64,000 nucleotides of DNA from Alistipes sp. CHKCI003 (lineage in GTDB: Bacteria; Bacteroidota; Bacteroidia; Bacteroidales; Rikenellaceae): NCBI RefSeq assembly GCF_900021155.1, contig NZ_FCNT01000006.1, positions 62,001 through 126,000 of the forward strand, written 5' to 3'. Within the stretch, counting starts at the first letter, position 1. Every line of letters starts with the position of its first letter. The position numbers were made by a program, and so were the translations under genes. Under the pieces are notes generated by a model that made no database searches, had not been told where the DNA came from, and was given only the letters and a program-made list of their open reading frames with translations. Of the stretch, positions 44,750 to 52,043 are shown piece after piece.

Positions 44750-44975
44750 TATTTTTGTTGGGGATAGAGGAAACTCTTTCCAAACATATTGAAAAGAAGC
44801 GTTATGCTTATCTCGAAGTCGGGAACGTAGGAAATTCAAGACTATTCAGAGAGAAAGGCGTAATGGTTCTCACGCGTATAGCGTGGGCTGCTGTTACCAC
44901 ATCTCTGAATAAAGGTTATTCCTACGACCTCCGACTTAGAACGTGGCATCGCAGTTCCACGCTTCGTGTTTTATA
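44750..44975 (+). ncRNA. Long nested hairpin: structured RNA or single-strand origin
   Basis: A -7-like TATTTTTG lies at 44750-44757. From 44796 to 44965 six helices stack inside one another: GAAGCGT/ACGCTTC, ATGC/GCAT, AAGTCGG/CCGACTT, CGTAGGAA/TTCCTACG, TATTCAGAGA/TCTCTGAATA, and apical CTCACGC/GCGTGGG with loop GTATA. A short open frame crosses it but has no family. Position after the relaxase suggests an RNA or an sso-type replication signal. Confidence 0.6.
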
Positions 44976-45015
44976 AAAGGTTCTTGTGGAGCTGGAGAAC
45001 CGCAACAGGCTACAT

Positions 45016-45510
45016 ATGAATACCCTTAAAAAATTAGCTTCAGCTATTTGCCTCGTTTTATTGATGAATGCTTGTGCTCCGCTCAGAACTCCGGTAATCG
45101 TAAAAAATGCTCCGATAGAAACATTCAAGTATGTCTATGTTTCACCGACAGAAGAATTGATTTCCAGCACGAGCAGCACCTTTGGCGGACAATATTATAT
45201 ATCCAGTTCATCAACCACAAGAAGCGTCAATCCCAGCGATGTCATTGCGGGAATGCTAATTCAAAAGGGATATGTAATATTACCCGAACTGAATCCCGAA
45301 TTAGCAAAGGAAACGTTGATTGTAAACTATGGCGAAAGCGGCAGACGAAATCGAGGACTGGGATACACGATAGAGGTAACGATTCAATTCATATCGGCGT
45401 ATACGCACGAAATATTCTGCTCCTGCACCGCAGAGGGACAGGGTTCGACCGAAGCGGATGATATTCGTCAAGCGATAAAGCGCGCATTAGATGGTTTATT
45501 TACAAAATAA
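45016..45510 (+). CDS. Small lipoprotein
   Basis: 164 residues from ATG 45016; signal ends LLMNAC (lipid-modified Cys), then APLRTP. Mixed alpha/beta body; the C-terminal DDIRQAIKRALDGLF resembles lipoproteins that bind partner envelope proteins. Family not recognised. It begins 40 bases after the nested hairpin, so the hairpin could also be its leader. Confidence 0.72.
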   Translation: MNTLKKLASAICLVLLMNACAPLRTPVIVKNAPIETFKYVYVSPTEELISSTSSTFGGQYYISSSSTTRSVNPSDVIAGMLIQKGYVILPELNPELAKETLIVNYGESGRRNRGLGYTIEVTIQFISAYTHEIFCSCTAEGQGSTEADDIRQAIKRALDGLFTK

Positions 45511-45532
45511 AAACGACACAACCAATCTTATC

Positions 45533-46117
45533 ATGAAACGTTTAATCTCTTTATTGCTTTTTGCAAACACAATTCTTATTTCATCGGCGCAAGACAAATC
45601 GGAGCATCTATCCTTCAAAGGAGTACCTATCAATGGAACACTCAACGAATATGTGTCGAAAATGAAAACCGCTGGATTTTCATATCTTGGAACGCAAGAT
45701 GGCACAGCTATCCTGCAAGGCGATTTCGCTGGTTTCAAAAGTTGTACGGTCGGCGTGTCCACGCTGAAAGCTGTAAATGTAGTTAGTACAATCGGTGTGA
45801 TATTTCCCTCTCACGACGATTGGAGTTCTCTCGAAAGCGATTACGACCACCTTAAATCCATGCTAACTCAAAAATACGGCGAACCGGCAGATGTTGTAGA
45901 ACAATTTCAAGGAAGAATTACCCCAAAAACGAATAATGAGAAACTGCATGAATTGATGATGGACCGGTGTACGTGGTACACAACATTTGAAACCTCGAAA
46001 GGGGACATCCAATTATCTTTGCAGAAAGGTGATTTCGGACAGTGTTTCGTTTTACTCAAATACTACGATAAGATAAATACGGATACAGTCCGTTCGGCGG
46101 CAATGGACGATTTGTAA
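45533..46117 (+). CDS. Exported hypothetical protein
   Basis: 194 residues from ATG 45533; signal peptide MKRLISLLLFANTILISSAQ, cleavage expected near SSA-Q. The body (HLSFKGVPINGTLNEY ... YGEPADVVEQF ... CTWYTTFE) resembles small secreted proteins common in Bacteroidales that are annotated only as hypothetical. 22 bases after the lipoprotein gene; likely one transcript. Confidence 0.75.
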   Translation: MKRLISLLLFANTILISSAQDKSEHLSFKGVPINGTLNEYVSKMKTAGFSYLGTQDGTAILQGDFAGFKSCTVGVSTLKAVNVVSTIGVIFPSHDDWSSLESDYDHLKSMLTQKYGEPADVVEQFQGRITPKTNNEKLHELMMDRCTWYTTFETSKGDIQLSLQKGDFGQCFVLLKYYDKINTDTVRSAAMDDL

Positions 46118-46134
46118 GATATGATCTTGTGGAA

Positions 46135-46175
46135 GAAACAGCGTTGCGAGTCGTTGCAACGCTGTTTCTTTATTT
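46135..46175 (+). terminator. Terminator between convergent cargo genes
   Basis: Perfect 13-bp stem GAAACAGCGTTGC (46135-46147) / GCAACGCTGTTTC (46156-46168), then TTTATTT. Confidence 0.82.
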
Positions 46176-46602
46176 ACGATTCGATATGTTTCTTGATTTC
46201 AGCAATGAATCGTTCGCCGAATCGTTTATAACGCTGTTCCCCAATGCCTTTTATTTCAACGAATTCTTCGCGCGTTGTCGGTTTATCGGTTGCTAATCGC
46301 GATAAAACATCATTCGTAAGAACACAATATGCCGGAAGATTCTCTTCTTGCGCAAGAGTTTGTCTTAAAGCTTTCAACCTAACAAGCAAATCCATATCGG
46401 TAAGCAAACTGCCATTCGTATCTACAATCACTTTGAACCCGTCTTTCTCGATCATCCGTTCCGAATGACCGATCGTGTGTACCGCAGCACTTTTTCTCGT
46501 GGTGTTCGTTTTCACTGGAATCATTTCGGGGGCTTGCGGATTCGCAGTGGAAGATTCAGGTATACGGAAATAAGCAGGTTTATCTTTCGACAGATCTTCC
46601 AC
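46174..46602 (-). pseudogene. HRDC-domain C-terminus detached from the helicase by a frameshift
   Basis: 142 residues as an isolated frame; residues ~65-140 are an HRDC domain (LVRLKALRQTLAQEENLPAYCVLTND ... FVEIKGIGEQRYKRFG). Reading backwards across 46602 in the same frame continues upstream as SGCGRLLSQEHYRAWRKDD, joining directly to the zinc-finger region of the next gene. So this is the C-terminal end of that helicase, not an independent gene; the ATG at 46602 is internal. Confidence 0.75.
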
Positions 46603-46609
46603 GCCGAAG

Positions 46610-49474
46610 TCATCCTTTCTCCATGCACGATAATGTTCCTGACTGAGCAGCCGACCGCATCCTGACTTTATCCGGTTTATAATTCGTACACCCTAAAATA
46701 TATTCCGTTCGCCCTTTCTTTACGACCAAATACCCGTCTTTGCACCAATCGCATTTTTGAATGGAGAGTTCACCGCCGCGCTTGTCGTTAGTCATAAAGC
46801 CACAGATTTCCTGATCGTTGGTGCAAATCCACAGTCGCAGTCCATAATTCTTGTTCCACCGCAGTTGCATCGGATAGCCACAGATAGGACAGCGATCTTT
46901 TACGATGTTCGAGATGGATAGATCGGTTTTCAACTCTCCTTGCAGCGTAACATTGGGATAACTTTTCGGATCGCTCAACAACTCCTTGATAAATTCCGAG
47001 GGGCGTTTTTCGGGAGTAACAATGAACACCCGGTTTTTGGTTCGGGTAAGTGCCACATAAAACAACCGTCGCTCTTCGGCGTAGTTATACGAGGTATCGT
47101 TCGATACGACCAAGTTCAGCACCGGATCGTCGTCTACTTTCGACGGAAAGCCGTAGATTTCATCCTTTGCGTTAATGATAATTACGTTATCGGCACTCAA
47201 TCCTTTCGAGCTGTGGGCAGTCAAAAATTGGAATTTGATTTTGTTCCCGTATTTTACAGAGTAAACTCTCCCTGTTTTTTCGTCGTAGTTGAATTGTTTG
47301 GAATAGCAGAGATTCCGGGCATCGAATCCGTAGCGACCTATCAGGAGAATAGATGCGACACGGGGTTTTCTTTCGGCTGCATTATACTCCAATATCTCTT
47401 CGATGGCTTTGTTTACGGCGATTCCCAAATAGTGGTACTTGCCACCTTCCGGCCGTTCTTTCCCCTTGTCGAAAGTTTCGGAATACGGATAGATGATAAC
47501 CGGATTGGTGATTCGCTTCGGAGAGATGAGCTCCTTTTTGATTTGCGCCGAATTTTTCTGCACGAATGTTCCGGCAATGTCGATTATCTCCTGCGCATTG
47601 CGGTAGGTGCGGGTGATTTTCAACTCCTGCCCATAACCGACGGCTTCGCAGAATCGGGTAAACAACGGGAGGATGGAACCGCTGAACGCATAGATGGACT
47701 GCCAGTCGTCGCCTACAGCCATGATTTTGGCGTTGCACAACTGCGACAATTCTTTGATAAGATTATAACGTTGCCGCGAAATATCCTGATACTCGTCTAC
47801 GATGATATATTTGTAATCGAGCTGCTCCTTGTCGATACGCTTTTGGCGAATCAACTCGGCCGACTCGTTAATCATGTCCTGAAAATCGATGCAATGCTGC
47901 TCCGCCAATACTTTTTGGTATTCATAGTAGCAAACTTTGCAGATGTCGAGAAATAATTTGGTTCGGACGTTTTTATTCGCAGCCTTGAACTCTGCGAACT
48001 TCTCGAATCCGTAGCCTTGTGTCTTGAAGTTGTTGATAAAGGTACAGAGCAGAAAAGTCAAGCGCGTGATGTATTTGCTCTCTTCTGTCTCGACCAATTT
48101 TTTGTAGACCTCTTCCGTCGGACGTTTGCTCAGCTCGTACCCATGCGCAACGAGCAGCTCTCGCAAATGAAGCAGATAGTCCCGTCCATCGGCGTATTGC
48201 GAGTAGGTATATATCAAATCGGTTTTATGCTTCCGATGCAACTCCTTTTTGTCGTTGATCCGGGAGATATACTTCTCCAACTCCTCTTGTGTATAGCGGT
48301 CGCTTTTGTGGTCTTCGGTTATCCCGAAATGTTCGATATATGAAATCTTATTGCCTTGCCTTATGCGGAAGTCGGGTGTATAGGGCTTGTTCGCATCGAG
48401 AATAGGATATTGGTATATCGGTTCATACTCGTATTCTATCTGATACATATATAGGAAGTTGGCGATCCGCACCTCTTCCATTGACCGTAAAACCTCGTTA
48501 TTCAACGTCTGCGTTTTCAAAGTCTTGCGATCGACGATACGTTGAATGTATTCGTGTAGATTGCCTTTCAGGGTCGAGCAGTCCGTTTTGGCGACGAACT
48601 GGAAATATTCATTGAGCTTTTCTCCTTCGTAAGGGGCGGTGAAATAGGAGCCGAAGAAGAGAATCAATTTGTCCACTACCTCAGGATTGCGTAACACGGA
48701 CGATTTCAGATAGTTGTTGATAACCGTGTACATATACCCGCCCTCGACGATCTTTTTACGCTCTTCCTCACCTTGTTGCAAAATCGTATAGCCGACGGAG
48801 TGGAATGTACTGATTGGGCACGGTATGCCCAGATTGCCGTTGATACGTCCGCGAAGTTCTTCAACAGCCTTATTGGTAAAGGAGATAACCAAAATCTGAG
48901 CCGGATCGATACCTCGTTTTTCTACGAGATATCGCACTTTGGCCGCGACCGTGGTCGTTTTACCAGCTCCTGCTCCTGCGATTACCAGCGTATGATCCTC
49001 TTCTGAAAGCACCACTTCGCGTTGCTCTCTATCGAGCGATATGGCCGGATCGCACGCTTTGAGGATATTATTGAGATAGGTTTTCTCCGATTCGATATGA
49101 TGCTCAACATACGCATCGTTGTGTTTGCGAATCATCGGCGATTCTGCTGCGAGGTCTGCAATTTCGTCGAATATCGTTCGGAAGTAGTTTATAGTTTCGA
49201 TATCGAGATTGTGCTTGGCGACATACTCGTTCAGTATATTCGATTGTACGAGTGTTGCGTAAGATTGTGATAAATCTCGGTATTGTTCAACAAGATGCTT
49301 GTAATCGCTTCGGGCTATAAATTTGTCTTGGGATAGCAAGTCCTTGAATGCCTTGTTAAATGCTATAGTTCTGGCATACTCCGCAGGATAATCCGCAGAA
49401 TCTATATTTGGCATAGCAGTAGAGACCGTTGTTTTATACCGGCCTATATTTTTTATAAAGTTCGCTATTCCCAT
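46610..49474 (-). CDS. UvrD-like helicase with inserted PD-(D/E)XK-like nuclease domain (frameshifted C-terminus)
   Basis: 954 residues. Walker A IAGAGAGKTTT (~165-175), motif Ia VISFTNKAVEEL, a ~110-residue insertion (~330-445) with IEYEYEPIYQYP, YTPDFRI and YIEHFG, like restriction-type nuclease folds, Walker B YIIVDEYQD (556-564), GDDWQSIYAF and LTAHSSKGL, ALTRTK. A C4 zinc-finger region (~875-940) follows. One extra base at about 46666 shifts the frame, ending the protein early and detaching the HRDC domain. Likely a DNA repair, recombination or defence enzyme. Confidence 0.85.
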   Translation of the reverse strand: MGIANFIKNIGRYKTTVSTAMPNIDSADYPAEYARTIAFNKAFKDLLSQDKFIARSDYKHLVEQYRDLSQSYATLVQSNILNEYVAKHNLDIETINYFRTIFDEIADLAAESPMIRKHNDAYVEHHIESEKTYLNNILKACDPAISLDREQREVVLSEEDHTLVIAGAGAGKTTTVAAKVRYLVEKRGIDPAQILVISFTNKAVEELRGRINGNLGIPCPISTFHSVGYTILQQGEEERKKIVEGGYMYTVINNYLKSSVLRNPEVVDKLILFFGSYFTAPYEGEKLNEYFQFVAKTDCSTLKGNLHEYIQRIVDRKTLKTQTLNNEVLRSMEEVRIANFLYMYQIEYEYEPIYQYPILDANKPYTPDFRIRQGNKISYIEHFGITEDHKSDRYTQEELEKYISRINDKKELHRKHKTDLIYTYSQYADGRDYLLHLRELLVAHGYELSKRPTEEVYKKLVETEESKYITRLTFLLCTFINNFKTQGYGFEKFAEFKAANKNVRTKLFLDICKVCYYEYQKVLAEQHCIDFQDMINESAELIRQKRIDKEQLDYKYIIVDEYQDISRQRYNLIKELSQLCNAKIMAVGDDWQSIYAFSGSILPLFTRFCEAVGYGQELKITRTYRNAQEIIDIAGTFVQKNSAQIKKELISPKRITNPVIIYPYSETFDKGKERPEGGKYHYLGIAVNKAIEEILEYNAAERKPRVASILLIGRYGFDARNLCYSKQFNYDEKTGRVYSVKYGNKIKFQFLTAHSSKGLSADNVIIINAKDEIYGFPSKVDDDPVLNLVVSNDTSYNYAEERRLFYVALTRTKNRVFIVTPEKRPSEFIKELLSDPKSYPNVTLQGELKTDLSISNIVKDRCPICGYPMQLRWNKNYGLRLWICTNDQEICGFMTNDKRGGELSIQKCDWCKDGYLVVKKGRTEYILGCTNYKPDKVRMRSAAQSGTLSCMEKG

Positions 49475-49498
49475 TTGCCTTATTGACTGTTTGCTTTA

Positions 49499-49506
49499 CA
49501 AAGATA
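49499..49506 (-). promoter_or_regulatory. -7 element of the helicase gene
   Basis: Minus strand TATCTTTG, 24 bases before the ATG; no clear -33. Confidence 0.5.
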
Positions 49507-49649
49507 CAGATAAACAGGTAAATTGATTAAAATTGAGCATTCAATTCTATTCGTGAGGCATAAATCCCTGCATTCAACAAAGAAGTGTGACTTCTGACCC
49601 TATTAAAAGCTATGTATTGAAAAATAATTTGATAAAATTCATTTATTTA

Positions 49650-49758
49650 TTCGACTTCACAGAAAATGCGGACAAAATGCGGACATAACGAGTAAAATAA
49701 AAATCCCAAATGATTGTTTATAAATCATTTGGGATTTTTCAAAAGTACCCGGAGCCGG
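49650..49758. repeat. Right attachment region
   Basis: Contains paired TGCGGACA motifs (~49667-49686), a 15-bp hairpin (49701-49715 / 49723-49737) that can terminate tRNA-Leu transcription, and the core AGTACCCGGAGCCGG (49744-49758) shared with 37000-37014. Confidence 0.82.
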
Positions 49759-49829
49759 GGTCGAACCGGCACGACATTGCTGTCATTGGTGTTTGAGACC
49801 AACGCGTCTACCGATTCCGCCATCCGGGC
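49746..49829 (-). tRNA. tRNA-Leu (CAA)
   Basis: 84-base class II tRNA on the minus strand. Acceptor GCCCGGA / TCCGGGT, anticodon stem-loop TTGGT-CTCAAAC-ACCAA giving CAA, a long variable arm (TGACAGCAATGTC region) and T arm GCCGG-TTCGACC-CCGGC. CCA is not encoded. The 3' end is the element's integration site. Confidence 0.95.
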
Positions 49830-49863
49830 ATACCGTATGTCGAAAATACGGGAATCGGGAGTG

Positions 49864-49893
49864 CAAATGTAACGAAAATTCTGCAATATGCAA
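49864..49893 (-). promoter_or_regulatory. tRNA-Leu promoter
   Basis: Minus strand TTG (49893-49891), 19 bases, TACATTTG (49871-49864). Confidence 0.7.
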
Positions 49894-50333
49894 TTCTTCG
49901 CTTCCGAATTTTCCAGTTCCCGGTGAATTTTTCGAAATTGCGAGGAGCGTGTTCCGAGTTCGGTCCGGAGACCCGCGCACGAAAAGAAATGCGGAAACGG
50001 ACAACCGCGGACAGTGTTTCTCCCCCCCCCGATGGAAACAGGCAGACGACACCTTCTGTCGCCCGAATCGCTCGCGACGAACCGCCGCCGACCGCCGCAT
50101 GTCGGATCGCACGAAGCTCTCGCCGGCGCACGAACGCACAGGCCGGCACCCGCACGGCACGGAGAACCGCGGCATCCTCCCGGCACGAAATCGAACGCAT
50201 CGCCCGGCCGCTCCGCGTATAGCGCCGATCCGCACAGGCACGGACCGCCGCCCCGGGTTCTGCGACAAAGACCGTCCGCACGTTCTATCCCCCGCTGCAC
50301 GAGTTTCCGTGGCTCCTCGAAATCATCGGAAGT
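49894..50333. other. Gene-free GC-rich spacer with C9 tract
   Basis: No supported gene. Nine C at 50022-50030. Open frames in several phases are due to composition. Confidence 0.5.
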
Positions 50334-50442
50334 GGGGCTGTCTAACAAGTTTTATAAACCCTTCGAAAATCGCCCGTTCGGGAAAACTCCCGTATGACAG
50401 TACGAATAAAAAAGGGCTGTCCAAGATTTGTCGGACAGCCCC
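50334..50442 (-). repeat. 110-bp palindromic repeat (MITE-like), copy 2
   Basis: Reverse-complement copy of 21934-22043, 109 bp, with ends GGGGCTGTC...GACAGCCCC. The right end also folds as a hairpin (GGGCTGTCC / GGACAGCCC). On the minus strand, downstream of the DUF5723 gene, it may act as its terminator. Confidence 0.75.
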
Positions 50443-50578
50443 GAATCTCAAGCAGAAATCGGTCGGGATACCCGATTTTCCCATACTTCATCCGGTCGTC
50501 CCCGTACCGGAGGCTGCCGGATCGTTTTTTCGAGGGTGCATCCTCCCGGCGATCGCGGTCCTGCGGCCCGGCCGACGG

Positions 50579-52018
50579 CTACCGGCAGCGTTTGGTCCGA
50601 TCGGGGAATCTACCGCACGCCTTGGGTTTCGACAGCGGGACGGCAAGACCGAAGTAGAAATTCAGGGATTTCATGCCGAGCGGCAGCATCAGCGACGAAT
50701 CGCGGCTCTTCGCATAACGCAATCCCACGTAGTCCATCCCCAAGAAGAGGTTGATCCACGAAGGATGCACGTTCAACGCGACGCCGAAAACGCCCAGCCG
50801 GTTCTGCACGAGCGTGTGGCTGAGCGTACCCGTAAACCAGCGAGAAGGCCGGAAATTGGCCGATACGGTCAGCTCGGTGGAGGTGTAGTCGCTGTAGAAG
50901 CGGGTCTGGGAGAGAAGACCGAAACCGATGGCTTCGTGCAGGATGTTGTACTCGGCGCCCACGTTGAGCGTCGCCGTCAGCATGCGGGTGGAGGCCTTCG
51001 GAGTGCCGATCGTAACCATCACGCTGTCCGGGCTGTCGAAGTAAATATCGTCCTCGCCTTTCTTGGCATCGAAATTATAACCGCGGTAGGATACGGACAG
51101 ATTGTCGAAAGTACCCGTAACGGCGCTTTTCTTGCTCCACGAGACGAATCCGATGTCGTTGACGCCCAGCGACACTTTCAGCCGGTCGTCCAGAAAACGG
51201 GTCTCGGCACCCAGATCGAACGCAAGGCCCCAGCTCCCGATACGCTTCATCGAAAACTCCCGGTTTTCCGGATCGAAAACTTCCGCGAGATTCATCTGCC
51301 CGTGCAGGCGCGAAAAATCCATCGCCGTGATATTGCCCGTAAAGGTACCCTGCATATCGGCTCTCCACTCCGTGCCGTCGATGCTCGCACGCATGCTCTC
51401 TATGTTCATCGAGGCATGTGCCGCTCCCAGCAGCCCCTTGGCGCGGAATCCGACATCGACCCGTTTTTCGAGGATGCGGACCGGGAAGGCGAAGCCTACG
51501 GCAAATTCGAGGTAATTGTCGCTTTCGAGATTGAACCCGCCGAGATCGTAGGTCCCCTCATTGAACCGCTTGGCCATTTCGAAAAACTCCTTGGGGATCG
51601 TCATCGAAGTCTCTGACCGCAGATTGAGGCCGAACGACCAAAAATAACGCTTTGCGAAAGCGCCGAACCCGAAGATGTTGTCCCGCACCGAAAAGTTCAG
51701 ATGGTTGCGGTTGCGCATGCGGGACAGGAAGTCCGACGCATCGACCGATCCGTGCATGAAGGTTACGAGCCCCGAACCTTCCGGGTTGGGATAGAGGAAA
51801 TTCTTCACCGAAAGGTAATTCGAGTTCAGTCCGAACCCCAGATTGCCGACCACGGGAATATTGACATACCCCCTCTGGGGCACGAAGGCGGCATTCATGT
51901 CGAGCCTCGGAATGGAACCTTCCATGAAATAGGAACTTTTCATCTGGGCCTGTACGCGCGTAGAAGCCGCACAGACGGCCGCCGCAGCGATGATCGTATA
52001 TATCAGAAAACGTTTCAT
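50579..52018 (-). CDS. DUF5723-type outer-membrane beta-barrel protein
   Basis: 479 residues from ATG 52018, chosen because it gives the signal peptide MKRFLIYTIIAAAAVCAAS; the longer frame starts inside the preceding gene. The body is alternating hydrophobic beta strands with many Gly and aromatic residues (FGLNSNYLSV, FWSFGLNLRSE), consistent with a barrel; I recall this family as DUF5723. It follows the large lipoprotein gene by 26 bases; the two probably act together in the outer membrane. Confidence 0.82.
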   Translation of the reverse strand: MKRFLIYTIIAAAAVCAASTRVQAQMKSSYFMEGSIPRLDMNAAFVPQRGYVNIPVVGNLGFGLNSNYLSVKNFLYPNPEGSGLVTFMHGSVDASDFLSRMRNRNHLNFSVRDNIFGFGAFAKRYFWSFGLNLRSETSMTIPKEFFEMAKRFNEGTYDLGGFNLESDNYLEFAVGFAFPVRILEKRVDVGFRAKGLLGAAHASMNIESMRASIDGTEWRADMQGTFTGNITAMDFSRLHGQMNLAEVFDPENREFSMKRIGSWGLAFDLGAETRFLDDRLKVSLGVNDIGFVSWSKKSAVTGTFDNLSVSYRGYNFDAKKGEDDIYFDSPDSVMVTIGTPKASTRMLTATLNVGAEYNILHEAIGFGLLSQTRFYSDYTSTELTVSANFRPSRWFTGTLSHTLVQNRLGVFGVALNVHPSWINLFLGMDYVGLRYAKSRDSSLMLPLGMKSLNFYFGLAVPLSKPKACGRFPDRTKRCR

Positions 52019-52043
52019 GTGATTGTCCGTTGGGATTGCTTGG

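Larger units (their letters stand above)
37000..49758. mobile_element. 12.7-kb integrative mobilizable element at tRNA-Leu
   Basis: Bounded by 15-bp direct repeats, one of which is the 3' end of tRNA-Leu(CAA). It contains a tyrosine integrase at one end, replication genes (HTH, helicase, toprim primase), an oriT and a MobV relaxase but no type IV secretion genes, so it would need a helper for transfer. Base composition is more AT-rich than the flanks. Cargo: KilA-N protein, membrane protein, exported proteins and a helicase-nuclease. Confidence 0.85.

Noticed and set aside
44719..44976. 85-codon frame through the nested hairpin as a protein gene
   Set aside because: It has no family or signal and coincides with an extensive base-paired structure; a structural role explains the sequence better.
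46174..46602. HRDC protein as an independent gene
   Set aside because: Its frame continues upstream into the helicase zinc-finger sequence, so the ATG is internal to a frameshifted gene.
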